A stretch of 64,000 bases of DNA from a bacterium (GTDB lineage Bacteria > Pseudomonadota > Alphaproteobacteria > Caulobacterales > Hyphomonadaceae): contig WGML01000006.1 in NCBI GenBank assembly GCA_016125045.1, positions 124,001-188,000 of the forward strand. Reading direction: 5' to 3'. Positions 44,962 to 54,304 of the stretch are shown piece by piece (within the stretch, counting starts at the first letter, position 1; every line of letters begins with the position of its first letter). Made by a program: the position numbers and the translations under genes. The notes under the pieces were generated by a model. That model saw nothing but the letters and a program-made list of their open reading frames with translations, was not told the DNA's origin and did no database searches.

Positions 44962-47900
44962 TTGCACGTCGTCGGACTTAAGATCGCGGGGTTCAAGTCG
45001 TTTGTCGATCCGGTCGAGATCGCCATCGATCACGGCCTGACCGGGGTGGTCGGCCCGAACGGATGCGGCAAATCGAACGTGCTTGAAGCCCTGCGCTGGG
45101 CGATGGGAGCGGCGTCGGCGCGCGCCATGCGCGGAGAGGAGATGGACGACCTGATCTTTGCGGGGTCCGCTGAACGCCCCGCACGTGAGATCGCTGAAGT
45201 CACGCTCATTCTCGACAATACCGATCGCGCCGCGCCGGCCGAGTACAATGATGACGATCGCATCGAAATCCGCCGGACTCTGAGGCGCGGTTCGGGGTCG
45301 AGCTTTCGCATCAACGGCCGTTCCGTGCGCGCCAAGGACGTGCAGCTCCTGTTCGCTGATGCATCCACGGGCGCGAACTCGCCGGCGCTCGTCCGCCAGG
45401 GACAGATTTCCGAACTGATCGGCGCTCGTCCGCAGAACCGCAGAAAAATCCTCGAAGAAGCCGCCGGCATAGGCGGTCTCGCGGCCCGCCGACACGAAGC
45501 GGAATTGAAGCTTCAGGCGGCGGATGCGAACCTGACGCGGCTGACCGAAGTGATGGATGAGATCGATCGGCAGATCGGCCAACTGAAGCGACAGGCGCAA
45601 CGGGCGCGTCGCCATAAAACACTTAGCGAGGAGATACTCGCGCTTGAAGCGGCGCTCATGGCGACCAGATGGCGCGGAGCGCTGCACGACACTGTCGCCG
45701 CGCGCACGCAGCTCGCCGAGGTTCGCCAAAGCGAACAAGAAGCGGCCTCGGTCGCAGCCCGCAGCAGCACCGACGAGATCAGCCGCCGATCGAGCGTCGA
45801 CCCGTTGCGGGCGGCGGAAGGCGAAGCAGCCGGCCGGCTCGGTGCGCTGAACGTCCAGCTCACCCGCCTTGAAGGAGAGCGCGCGGCCGCTGAAGCGGCG
45901 CTCTCACGCCTGGCGGCGGAACAGTCCCGACTTGATGAGGACGCTGACCGCGAACGCCGCGCCCATGAGGAGGCGCTCGCCCGGGTCGATCGCATCCGGG
46001 AGGAGCGGGCGACCTTGCCGGCGGAAGACCCAGCCGCGGCCGCGGCCGCCGAAGCGGACGCGCAACACAAGCTGAAAGTCGCGCGCTCCCGGCTCGAGAC
46101 CGCTGAATCCGCGTGGGATTCCCACCGCGCGGACATGGCCCGGGCAGAAATCGCAGCGGCGGCGGCGGCGCTCGATCAAGCGGACGCGGAGTCGCGCCTG
46201 CGCCGACTGGCGACGGAAGCCTTGCGCGCAGAGGAAGAACGGGCGGCGCTCGGAACGCAGGCCGCGGACGCAGCCTGGAAGGCGGCGCGCGCCGCCAGCG
46301 AGAAAGCGACCCGGAGTGAGGAGGAGGCCGAAGGCGCGCTCCGGTCCGCCGCCACCGCGCATGAGCAGGCTCGCATCAAGGATCAAGAAGCCGCGGCGGA
46401 AGTGGAACCGGTGGACCGCCGGATTCGTGAACTCGAAACGGAGATCGCGGGGCTTGATCGCCTGCTGCGGCGCATCGAGAGCGGCGACCATCCATCGGTC
46501 ATGGCGCGCGTGAAGGCGCCTGGACTGGAACGCGCACTCGCCGCCGCACTTGATTCCGATCTCGACGCGCCGGAAGCCGAAACCGCGCCCATTCACTGGT
46601 CGCGGCGAGCCGGAGACACCAGCAACGCCTTGCCCGAGGGCGCCCGTCCGTTGGTCGAGCTCGTCTCTGCTCCTCAAGTTCTCGGCCCGCGCCTGCGACA
46701 GTGTGGGCTTGTGGAACGAGCAGTCGGCGCGACCCTGCAGGCTTCGCTTCGGCCGGGCCAGAGGCTCGTCTCGCTCGACGGCGACCTGTGGCGTTGGGAT
46801 GGGTTTGTCCGGCTCGCGGATGCGCCGTCGGCGGCGGCGGAAACCCTTTCGCAGATGACGCGTCGCGAACAGGCGGCTGCAGAACTGAGCGCCGCCGTGG
46901 AGGACCGCGCGCGGCTCGGGGTCGCATTCGCCGAGGCAAGGCGGCGCCTTTCCGAAGCCGAATCGGCGCTCGCGGAGGCCAGACAGAACGCGCCAGCGCG
47001 AGCAAAAGACGCGGCGGCGGCGCGAGAAGCCCTGCTCCGGGCCGAACAGGAGGCGGCGCGGATCGCAGCGAGATCCGCGACCCTGCAGGAGACGATGAAC
47101 CGGATCGCGACGGAACGCGCCGTCGCAGAGGGCATGCTCGCCAAAGCCCTGGCGGCGCTGGCGGGAGCGCCGGATGACGCCACCGTCGCTCGGGGCGAAA
47201 CGCTCAAGGCCGAGCTTGGGGCCGCCCGCGACGCGGAACGCCTGGCGGCGGCGACGCTCGCCGATCTGCTCCGTGCGCGGGAATCGGCCGAACGGGTCCG
47301 GTCTACGCTCGATCGGGAAGAGACCGAATGGCTTGGTCGCGCTGAAGCCGCGTCAGTGGCGCTGGCGGACATCGCGCGGCGCGCCGAAGCCAAGCGCGCG
47401 GAGATCGACCTCGCGAGAGACGCCCCAGGGCGGATTGCAATGGAGACAGAGCGCGTCGCCGCCGCAGCGGCCGAAGCAGACGCCGCGCGCCGCCACGCCG
47501 CCGATGCACTGGCCGAAGCCGAAGCTGCGCTGCGCGATGCGGATCTGACAGCCCGAACCGCCCGGGAAGTCGCCGCGTCCGCCCGTGAAGCGGTCGCCAG
47601 GGCCGAGGCGCGGCTTGAAGCCGCGGTGCGTCGCGAGGTCGAGACGGCGGAGGCCGCGAGAGCCGCGTTTGGTCGTGAACTTGACGATCTCGAAGCGCTC
47701 GTCGCCGAGGCGGTCGACGGCGGGGCCGCGTCCTCGGATGCGCCGGATGAAGGCCGTCTTGCACACCTCAAGCGGGAACGCGACGCGCTGGGCGCGGTCA
47801 ATCTCGAGGCGGAGGAACAGCTTGCGGAACTCTCTGAGCGCGTCGGCCTGCAGACCCGGGAAAGGGATGATCTTGTCGCAGCGATCGGAAAGCTGCGCGA

Positions 47901-48411
47901 GGGGATCGAAGCGCTGAACGGTGAAGGCCGGCAGCGGCTGGTCGATGCGTTCGAACAGGTGAACGAGCACTTCAAGTCGCTGTTCGTGACCCTGTTCAAT
48001 GGCGGGGAAGCCGAACTCCGGCTGACCGAATCAACAGATCCCCTCGACGCGGGACTCGAAATCTATGCGTGTCCGCCGGGCAAACGCATGGCGACCCTGT
48101 CCCTCATGTCGGGGGGCGAACAGGCGCTCACCGCAACGGCTCTGATCTTCGCGGTGTTTCTGTCGCGCCCGGCGCCCATATGTGTGCTCGACGAGGTGGA
48201 CGCCCCGCTCGATGACGCGAATGTGGACAGGTATTGTCGCCTGCTTGACGAGATGCGTCGCCGGACCGAAACGCGCTTCATCGTGATCACGCACAATGCG
48301 GTTTCAATGTCGCGGATGGACCGGCTCTTCGGGGTGACGATGCAGGAACGCGGGGTCTCACGCATCGTTTCGGTTGACCTGCTCGCCGCGGAAAGACTGG
48401 CTGCGGCGTAA
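44962..48411 (+). CDS. smc: Chromosome segregation protein SMC
   Basis: 1149 residues from TTG 44962, with GGAGAG 7 bases before it. Walker A GPNGCGKS at residues 31-38, hinge around residues 500-640 (DHPSVMARVKAPGLERALAA), long Ala/Glu/Arg coiled coils on both sides, and C-terminal signature LSLMSGGEQALTATAL with Walker B ICVLDEVDAPLDD. Folds chromosomal DNA with ScpA/B, which are not encoded here. Preceded by DsbA genes as in many alphaproteobacteria. Confidence 0.97.
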   Translation: MHVVGLKIAGFKSFVDPVEIAIDHGLTGVVGPNGCGKSNVLEALRWAMGAASARAMRGEEMDDLIFAGSAERPAREIAEVTLILDNTDRAAPAEYNDDDRIEIRRTLRRGSGSSFRINGRSVRAKDVQLLFADASTGANSPALVRQGQISELIGARPQNRRKILEEAAGIGGLAARRHEAELKLQAADANLTRLTEVMDEIDRQIGQLKRQAQRARRHKTLSEEILALEAALMATRWRGALHDTVAARTQLAEVRQSEQEAASVAARSSTDEISRRSSVDPLRAAEGEAAGRLGALNVQLTRLEGERAAAEAALSRLAAEQSRLDEDADRERRAHEEALARVDRIREERATLPAEDPAAAAAAEADAQHKLKVARSRLETAESAWDSHRADMARAEIAAAAAALDQADAESRLRRLATEALRAEEERAALGTQAADAAWKAARAASEKATRSEEEAEGALRSAATAHEQARIKDQEAAAEVEPVDRRIRELETEIAGLDRLLRRIESGDHPSVMARVKAPGLERALAAALDSDLDAPEAETAPIHWSRRAGDTSNALPEGARPLVELVSAPQVLGPRLRQCGLVERAVGATLQASLRPGQRLVSLDGDLWRWDGFVRLADAPSAAAETLSQMTRREQAAAELSAAVEDRARLGVAFAEARRRLSEAESALAEARQNAPARAKDAAAAREALLRAEQEAARIAARSATLQETMNRIATERAVAEGMLAKALAALAGAPDDATVARGETLKAELGAARDAERLAAATLADLLRARESAERVRSTLDREETEWLGRAEAASVALADIARRAEAKRAEIDLARDAPGRIAMETERVAAAAAEADAARRHAADALAEAEAALRDADLTARTAREVAASAREAVARAEARLEAAVRREVETAEAARAAFGRELDDLEALVAEAVDGGAASSDAPDEGRLAHLKRERDALGAVNLEAEEQLAELSERVGLQTRERDDLVAAIGKLREGIEALNGEGRQRLVDAFEQVNEHFKSLFVTLFNGGEAELRLTESTDPLDAGLEIYACPPGKRMATLSLMSGGEQALTATALIFAVFLSRPAPICVLDEVDAPLDDANVDRYCRLLDEMRRRTETRFIVITHNAVSMSRMDRLFGVTMQERGVSRIVSVDLLAAERLAAA

Positions 48412-48463
48412 TCGCGCAGCGTTCGACCAGTAAATTCAAGGCGCTGTCAGGCTCGATCGCCGC

Positions 48464-48491
48464 TTGACTTGGCGACCTCCCCCGCTAGAAC
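48464..48491 (+). promoter_or_regulatory. Probable housekeeping promoter of the atp operon
   Basis: TTGACT (48464-48469) and GCTAGAAC (48484-48491) form a -35/-10 pair 14 bases apart. GCTAGAAC fits the alphaproteobacterial -10 pattern GCTANAWC exactly. It lies 44 bases before the atpI start and after the smc stop. Confidence 0.55.
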
Positions 48492-48534
48492 TCGCGGCGA
48501 GTTTTCACCCTCTCGCCCGATTGAGTCTGTCACA

Positions 48535-48888
48535 ATGGGCGATGATCTTTCAAAGCGGATCGGGGACGCGGTCGCAAAGCAGCGGGCGCGCTCGGCTCCG
48601 CGCGAAGGATCAACCGCGAGGGGGGCGAGCGTCGGCCTGCGCATGGCGAGCGATTTCGCCGCCGCGATCATCGTGGGCGCCGGACTTGGATGGGGAATCG
48701 ACGCCCTGTTCAATGTGTCGCCCTGGGGACTGATTTCGGGCCTGCTGCTGGGGTTTGGCACGGGCGTTCGTAATGTGGTGGCGACCGCCAGCGCGTACAG
48801 CGCCGGTGGGACGGACGAAGCGACGTCTGCCGAGGCCCGCGAGGGGCGTCCTGGGCCGGCGGAAGGGAGCGAAGGCGACGGCGAATGA
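48535..48888 (+). CDS. atpI: AtpI-like F0 assembly protein
   Basis: 117 residues from ATG 48535 (MGDDLSKRIGD). Two membrane segments: VGLRMASDFAAAIIVGAGLG followed by WGIDALFNVSPWGLISGLLL. In atp operons this gene assists c-ring assembly or magnesium handling. Its stop overlaps the atpB start by 4 nt. Confidence 0.87.
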   Translation: MGDDLSKRIGDAVAKQRARSAPREGSTARGASVGLRMASDFAAAIIVGAGLGWGIDALFNVSPWGLISGLLLGFGTGVRNVVATASAYSAGGTDEATSAEAREGRPGPAEGSEGDGE

Positions 48889-49649
48889 ACATTGCCACCG
48901 ACCCGATGCACCAGTTCCTGGTCACCCGTCTTTTTGATTTCCGTATCGGCGGATTTGACCTGTCCTTCACGAACTCCGCAGCTTTCATGCTCGCGGGCGT
49001 GCTTGGCGTGACCGGGTTCTTCCTTTGGGCGTTTTCGTCCCCGCGCACCGTTCCGAACCGCGCTCAATCGATCGGGGAGATGTGGTACGGCTTTGTGCGC
49101 GGGATCATCCGGGATGTGAACGGAGACGCCGGCATGGCGTTCTTTCCGCTCGTGTTCACCCTGTTCTCGTTCATTCTCGCGGCGAACATGATCGGCATGA
49201 TCCCGTGGTTCTTCACTTCGACCAGCCATATCGCGGTGACGGGCGCGCTCGCACTGTTCACGATCGGGCTCGTCGTGGTCGTCGGCCTGATCCGCAACGG
49301 TTTCGGGTTTTTCAGGATTTTCGTGCCGTCCGGCGTTCCGGCGGTCTTGCTTCTGATCGTCGTGCCGATCGAGATCCTGTCCTTCCTGTCGCGGCCGATC
49401 AGCCTTGGCATGCGTCTGTTCGCGAACATGCTGGGCGGCCACGTCGCGCTGAAGGTGTTCGCTGGCTTCGTGCCGCAGCTCGCTGCGGGCCTTGGCGCGA
49501 CAGGCATGGTGATGGGTGGTGTGCTGGTGATGCCGCTGATCATCGGCGTGACCGCGCTCGAATTCCTTGTCGCCTTTCTGCAGGCCTATGTGTTCGCGAT
49601 GCTCACCTGCGTCTATCTCAACGACGCGCTGCACGCGGGCCACCATTGA
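48885..49649 (+). CDS. atpB: F0F1 ATP synthase subunit a
   Basis: 254 residues with five to six membrane spans. ISLGMRLFANMLGGHVALKV has the essential Arg of the proton path, and ...LEFLVAFLQAYVFAMLTCVY the last spans. Works with the c-ring to conduct protons. Confidence 0.96.
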   Translation: MNIATDPMHQFLVTRLFDFRIGGFDLSFTNSAAFMLAGVLGVTGFFLWAFSSPRTVPNRAQSIGEMWYGFVRGIIRDVNGDAGMAFFPLVFTLFSFILAANMIGMIPWFFTSTSHIAVTGALALFTIGLVVVVGLIRNGFGFFRIFVPSGVPAVLLLIVVPIEILSFLSRPISLGMRLFANMLGGHVALKVFAGFVPQLAAGLGATGMVMGGVLVMPLIIGVTALEFLVAFLQAYVFAMLTCVYLNDALHAGHH

Positions 49650-49728
49650 GCAAACCACGTCGTCCGACTTGACGGGCGACCCGAAATCCGATTGACGACC
49701 CCGAAATCCGAACAAACGGAGAGAGAAA

Positions 49729-49950
49729 ATGGAAGAGTTGAAATACGTCGGCGCGGGCCTCGCCTGTCTCGCCATGCTGGGCGCCGCGATCGGCGTGGGC
49801 AACATCTTCGCCAGTTATCTGGACGGCGCGATGCGCAATCCGTCGGCCGCGCCTCAACAGTTCGGCAACCTGATCTTCGGCTTCGCGGTGACGGAAGCGC
49901 TCGGCATCTTCGGCTTCGCGATCGCGCTCATTCTCATCTTCGCGGTCTGA
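49729..49950 (+). CDS. atpE: F0F1 ATP synthase subunit c
   Basis: 73 residues, two helices. Gly-rich first helix GAGLACLAMLGAAIGVGN and second with Glu56 in VTEALGIFGFAI, the proton-binding residue. Loop RNPSAAPQQ is standard. GGAGAGAG before the ATG. It uses H+; I see no Na+-binding signature. Confidence 0.97.
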   Translation: MEELKYVGAGLACLAMLGAAIGVGNIFASYLDGAMRNPSAAPQQFGNLIFGFAVTEALGIFGFAIALILIFAV

Positions 49951-50044
49951 CGCATAAATCTCTCTCACGGCCCCGCTCTACGCGCTCCGCTCATCCGCGG
50001 AACGCGCACAGAGCGGGACTTGGCGGCTGAAGGAGACCCCGCAC

Positions 50045-50593
50045 GTGGCGGTTGAAGACGGGCATTCTGCAGGCGGCGACCATGCGGCGGGGAGCGGTTT
50101 TCCGCCCTTCGACCAGGTCGACACCTTCCTGTCGCAACTGTTCTGGCTCGCGCTCACGTTCGGTTTTCTCTATTTCATGCTGGCGCGCGTCATCCTGCCC
50201 AAGATCGCCGCGACGCTGGCGGAACGAGACGCGGCGGTGGCGACGAGCCTGGCCGCTGCGGCGGCGGCGAACGAGGCCGCGGAGACCGCGGTGAAGGCGT
50301 TCGATACGCGCCTTCTCGAAGCCCGCGCTGCGGCGCGTGAGACCGCTGCGGCCGGTAAAGCCGATGTCGACGGGTTCGTCGCGGCGGAAATGGCGCGCGT
50401 GGAGGGCGAGATGGCGAAGCGCCTCGATGCGGCTGAAGCGCGGATCCAGCGAGCCCGGGCGGAGGCCATGGCTGGGGTGGCCGGGGTCGCCGAGGGCGCA
50501 ACAACCGCGATCGTCGAGAAGCTCGTCGGCGTCAAGGTGACCGCAGCAGCATCCCGGGATGCGGTTCGCGCAGTTCTCTCCGGCGGAGCGTGA
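50045..50593 (+). CDS. atpF': F0F1 ATP synthase subunit b'
   Basis: 182 residues from GTG, with AAGGAGACC upstream. A ~20-residue polar N-terminus, one membrane span (LFWLALTFGFLYFMLARVIL), then a long Ala/Glu-rich coiled coil. The presence of a separate b' next to b marks alphaproteobacterial and phototroph-type F0. It forms half of the peripheral stalk. Confidence 0.93.
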   Translation: MAVEDGHSAGGDHAAGSGFPPFDQVDTFLSQLFWLALTFGFLYFMLARVILPKIAATLAERDAAVATSLAAAAAANEAAETAVKAFDTRLLEARAAARETAAAGKADVDGFVAAEMARVEGEMAKRLDAAEARIQRARAEAMAGVAGVAEGATTAIVEKLVGVKVTAAASRDAVRAVLSGGA

Positions 50594-50599
50594 TGAGCC

Positions 50600-51145
50600 A
50601 TGGTTGAAACCGCACAGCTTACGGCCGCTCCCGAAGGCGCTACGGGCGTCGGCGCGTTTTTCGCGGATCCAACCACGTGGGCCGGCGTCGGACTGATCCT
50701 GTTCATCGCGGTGGTCCTGTGGCGGCGCGTCCCCGGTCAAATCGCGAAGTCGCTCGACGATCGCAGCGAGCGGATCGCCGACGAGCTTCAGAACGCTGAA
50801 TCGCTCCGGGTCGAAGCAGAAAAGAAGCTCGTTGAAGCCGAGCAGCGACGTGCGGCGGCGGACGCCGAAGCGCGAGCGATCATTGAAGAAGCCCGGCGGG
50901 AGGCCGCCGAATTGGCGGTCCGGGCGCGCGAACAGCTCGCCGAAACGATTTCCCGACGGGAGCGGATGGCCGAGGAACGGATCGCCCGTGCGGAGCTCGA
51001 TGCGACGCGGGACGTGCGCATGGCCGCGGTCGACGCCGCGTCCAAAGCGGCAGCCGCCCTGATCACCGACAAGATGACCGGCGCCGCGCTCGAGACGCAG
51101 TTCGATGCGAGCTTGGACGCCGTCCGCAAGGCGCTGACGCGCTGA
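50600..51145 (+). CDS. atpF: F0F1 ATP synthase subunit b
   Basis: 181 residues. Membrane span WAGVGLILFIAVVLWRRVPG then RIADELQNAESLRVEAEKKL and a long coiled coil, as in b subunits. Seven bases after atpF'. Last F0 gene here; the F1 genes must be elsewhere, as usual in alphaproteobacteria. No strong terminator seen after it. Confidence 0.93.
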   Translation: MVETAQLTAAPEGATGVGAFFADPTTWAGVGLILFIAVVLWRRVPGQIAKSLDDRSERIADELQNAESLRVEAEKKLVEAEQRRAAADAEARAIIEEARREAAELAVRAREQLAETISRRERMAEERIARAELDATRDVRMAAVDAASKAAAALITDKMTGAALETQFDASLDAVRKALTR

Positions 51146-51368
51146 TCAACTGACCAGCTCCGACGACCTCATGCACGGTGACTTCTGTCCGCGTGGCGTC
51201 TCGTGCTTGCGTGGATAAGCGTTGGGACGCCAAGGCGGGCGTGGAGCGCGTGGAACGAGGCGGCGGTCGCCCGCCGGCCCAGTCCCCTGTTCCTACGCTG
51301 ACTGGATTAACGACACCGCATTGAACTGGCCGAAGGCTCCGCCAGCTTCAGGGTGGGGCTCCGCGCGA

Positions 51369-52361
51369 TCAATTGTCGCCGGTGCGAAGCTCCAGCCACT
51401 CGTCGATCGTCTCATTGACGAGTTCGGCTTCATCGTGCTGCACGAAATGCCCGGCATCGGGGAGCATCATGATCGTGGAGTCCTTGCCGAGATACTCCCA
51501 AGATCCTGAATGACCCGCCGCGAGGAGCGCCGTGTCCTTCATGCCGTGGATGATCAGAACGGGCACGTTGATCTTCGGGAAGGTCGGCGGCGGCGCATTG
51601 GCTGGCGGTGCATTCGTTCCATCAGGGTAGTTCGCCCGGTAGTAGTTCATCATTCCAGCGAAACTCGATCGCTTGAACGCCTCGATATAGCCGGCCTTGG
51701 CGGCCGGATCGCGAACCCAGCCGGCGAGGCCCTCCGCGGTCAGGGCGTTTTCAGACCCCGGCTTCTGGAAGTTCCGGGCGTACTGGCTGTTGGTGCGCTG
51801 CGTCTCGTTCGTCGCGAGTTCGCGCGCGAATGTTGCGGGATGCGGCACCGACATGATCACGAGGTTTTCGAGCAGTTCGGGATAGGTGAACGCGAAATTC
51901 CATGAAATCGCGGCGCCCCAGTCATGGCCGATGACCGTCGCCTTTTCCCGACCCTCGGCCTTGATGATGGCCGCGATGTCGGCAACCAGATTTGGCATCG
52001 CGTAGGCTTCGACGCCATCCGGCTTGTCGGACAGGTTGTAGCCCCGCGTATCCATGGCGGCGACGCGGAAGTCGTCTCCGAGCTCCTGCATGAGGTCGGA
52101 CCAGCTCGCCCAATAGTCCGGAAAACCATGCACCATCACGACGAGCGGGCCTTCGCCGCCCGCCATGTAGTGAATCTTCACGCCGCCATTGTTGGCGAAC
52201 TTCGATTCCAGGATCACGGTTTCCTCCGCCTCCTCCTCGTCGACGTCTGACACAGCGGCGGCGCCGGCCGATGCGAGTGGCGCGGCCGGGGGCGAGGAGG
52301 CGCAGCCCATCGTGATCAGCGAGGCTGCTGCAGCGAGGGCGATGTTGACGTGAAGTTTCAT
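51369..52361 (-). CDS. Alpha/beta hydrolase lipoprotein (epoxide hydrolase-like)
   Basis: 330 residues with lipobox ITMGC near residue 18. VMVHGFPDYWASWSDLMQEL (oxyanion HG), nucleophile Asp in ATVIGHDWGAAISWNFAFT, acid Asp in HGMKDTALLAAG, and His in DAGHFVQHDE. The Asp nucleophile and the HGFPD start place it with epoxide hydrolases and haloalkane dehalogenases. The acid-rich segment DVDEEEAEETVILESKF after the signal is a disordered linker. Substrate unknown. Confidence 0.87.
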   Translation of the reverse strand: MKLHVNIALAAAASLITMGCASSPPAAPLASAGAAAVSDVDEEEAEETVILESKFANNGGVKIHYMAGGEGPLVVMVHGFPDYWASWSDLMQELGDDFRVAAMDTRGYNLSDKPDGVEAYAMPNLVADIAAIIKAEGREKATVIGHDWGAAISWNFAFTYPELLENLVIMSVPHPATFARELATNETQRTNSQYARNFQKPGSENALTAEGLAGWVRDPAAKAGYIEAFKRSSFAGMMNYYRANYPDGTNAPPANAPPPTFPKINVPVLIIHGMKDTALLAAGHSGSWEYLGKDSTIMMLPDAGHFVQHDEAELVNETIDEWLELRTGDN

Positions 52362-52408
52362 GCTCCGGTGTCCCTTGTTTCGCTCTGGTCGAAGCCGAAC
52401 GATGCGGA

Positions 52409-52615
52409 CTAGTCGAGGTCCTCAGCCAGAATGCTCATCTGAAGCTGATACGATGTCTCGCCCTCATCGTCGATCCGATAGCAGACCGCGATGAATTCCT
52501 CACCGACATAGACTTCGGCGCTGTCGCCGGCGCGCGCCCGCACTTTCAGTTCGATGCCGGGGTTCAGGACAGACCGCAGGTAACCCTGCACGCGCTTGGC
52601 TTCTTCGGGCGTCAA
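52409..52615 (-). CDS. DUF3126 family protein
   Basis: 68 residues. EEAKRVQGYLRSVLNPGIEL followed by KVRARAGDSAEVYVGEEFIA and VCYRIDDEGETSYQLQMSIL is the DUF3126 pattern, a small protein conserved in alphaproteobacteria. No function known. It follows cysE on the same strand by 112 bases. Confidence 0.9.
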   Translation of the reverse strand: MTPEEAKRVQGYLRSVLNPGIELKVRARAGDSAEVYVGEEFIAVCYRIDDEGETSYQLQMSILAEDLD

Positions 52616-52727
52616 CGGGGCGGCTCCTTCGCGGCATCGGCTTCTGCGACAAGGCTTAGGCCATCATTGGCGCCTCGCCAAGGCGATGAACAAGGAAACG
52701 CCGCACGGCGATCCCCAGCAGGTCGGA

Positions 52728-53543
52728 TCAGTCGATCACCTGGTCCATATTGCTCGCCGCCTCGCAGCACGGTCCGCCGACGGGACGCGCCGGCACTCCA
52801 GCAACCGTGCATTGCGGGGGAACATCGTTCAGCACCACCGAGCCGGCGGCCACGCGAGCCGCATCCCCGACGGTGATCGCGCCAAGCACCTTCGCGCCGG
52901 CGCCGAGGAGCACACCACGACCAATTTTCGGGTGACGATCGGCATTGCTCTTTCCCGTGCCGCCGAGCGTGACGCTGTGGAGGAAGGAGCAGTCGTCACC
53001 CACAGACGCGGTCTCGCCGATGACGATGCCGGTCGCATGGTCGAACATGATGCCGGCCCCCATCGGCGCGGCGGGATGAATGTCGACGCCATAGAGCTCC
53101 GACGTGCGGCTCTGGAAGAAGAAGGCGAGCGTTTCGCGGCCCTGGCCCCACAACCAGTGCGCGACGCGGTGGGTCTGCAGCGCGAGGAAGCCCTTGAAAA
53201 ACAGGAAGGGCTGGATGGTCGACCGAGCCGCCGGGTCGCGGTCAAGCACGGCCTGGAGATCACGTTCACCAGCGGCGGCGATCGCTGGGTCCGACGCATG
53301 GGCCTGCTCGCAGATCTCGCGGATCAGGAGCGCATTCATGTCAGGTCCGCCCATCTTCTGCGCGAGCTGATAGCAGAGCGCGTCGGAGAAAGCTTCATGG
53401 TTGAGAACGGTCGCGTTGAGATAGCTTGCAAGCGCTGGCTCATTCTCGGCGGCCTGTTTCGCCTCCACCCGCAGGCGCGGCCACACCGGCGTGGACACGA
53501 CGCCGCCGACGAGGGTGAGAGCTGAGGATCGGCTGTCCGGCAT
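52728..53543 (-). CDS. cysE: Serine O-acetyltransferase
   Basis: 271 residues; AAGGAGGT 8 bases before ATG 53543 is a very strong ribosome-binding site. The N-terminal helical domain is followed by left-handed beta-helix repeats (YGVDIHPAAPMGAGIMFDHA, then TGIVIGETASVGDDCSFLHS) with catalytic His in DIHP and DHAT. The C-terminal tail ends NMDQVID, where the final Ile allows binding to the cysteine synthase active site. Makes O-acetylserine for cysK at 40.3 kb. Confidence 0.95.
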   Translation of the reverse strand: MPDSRSSALTLVGGVVSTPVWPRLRVEAKQAAENEPALASYLNATVLNHEAFSDALCYQLAQKMGGPDMNALLIREICEQAHASDPAIAAAGERDLQAVLDRDPAARSTIQPFLFFKGFLALQTHRVAHWLWGQGRETLAFFFQSRTSELYGVDIHPAAPMGAGIMFDHATGIVIGETASVGDDCSFLHSVTLGGTGKSNADRHPKIGRGVLLGAGAKVLGAITVGDAARVAAGSVVLNDVPPQCTVAGVPARPVGGPCCEAASNMDQVID

Positions 53544-53618
53544 CGGAAAACCTCCTTCCGGATCAGGGGCTGCACGGGTTCGGTGTCGTCTCGTTCTTCC
53601 CGACGCCTTAGAGCCGCA

Positions 53619-54221
53619 TTAGCGCTGGCCTGCTCTCAGACAAGCGGCAAGACCTTGAGGCAACTTGTCGGTTCTTAACAGATGGTCGGCCTGCAGCAAG
53701 ATCACAAGACTGAACGCATCCGTGATCGCGCCTGAGGCCGCCATGTCGACCGCCTCATCAAATGGAACGCGCTTCAAGCTGAGCGCTTCGGAAGCGTCCG
53801 GCCCTTGAGAGTCATCTGGTTCCAGATCCCACGCGATGAAACCAAATCCGCGCTCGTCGCACACAGAGTTGGAAAGATGGATGTTTCCCAGGATCTGCAG
53901 CCAGTTCCGGGCGGAAAGCCGCGCCTCCTCCGCGAGTTCGCGTCTCGCAGAATCGATGGGCGCGACGTCAGGCGATCCGCCGCCCGTCGGGATCTCCCAA
54001 GAGTACCGGCCAAACGCGAAACGGTCCTGCCCGACGAGGACAGTGCAGCCTTCGCGATCGACCGGGATGACCCCGATCGCGAGATTCTTGAACTGGATGA
54101 GACCGTAAGAAGCGTCGGCGCCAGTGGGCGCGACGGCGTCGTAGGACCGGACGCGGATCCATTTCGTCTCGAACACCGTCCGGGCCGATCTGATCCCCCA
54201 TTTGCGCGTATCCTGCCCCAT
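53619..54221 (-). CDS. Nudix hydrolase
   Basis: 200 residues from Met 54221 (MGQDTRKW). The Nudix helix reads GGGSPDVAPIDSARRELAEE followed by ARL. The REL-x-EE core that binds the metal is kept; the first Glu of the G-x5-E part is Val and the final Gly is Arg, so catalysis may be altered. The overall look, with an ADP-ribose pyrophosphatase-like N-terminus (WIRVRSYDAVAPTG), suggests a nucleotide-sugar substrate. Divergent from the nitroreductase gene, 83 bases between starts. Confidence 0.82.
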   Translation of the reverse strand: MGQDTRKWGIRSARTVFETKWIRVRSYDAVAPTGADASYGLIQFKNLAIGVIPVDREGCTVLVGQDRFAFGRYSWEIPTGGGSPDVAPIDSARRELAEEARLSARNWLQILGNIHLSNSVCDERGFGFIAWDLEPDDSQGPDASEALSLKRVPFDEAVDMAASGAITDAFSLVILLQADHLLRTDKLPQGLAACLRAGQR

Positions 54222-54304
54222 ACCGGGCCTGCTAGCCCCGGGCGTAGATGCGTGCAAGCCTGACGGACCGTTGTTGAGCAGCACCGCCAGATGAGGGAGC
54301 AACA

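Noticed and set aside
51146..51368. Gene after atpF
   Set aside because: The only frame (51222 on) runs into the antisense of the hydrolase gene; no motif seen, and no clear terminator either.
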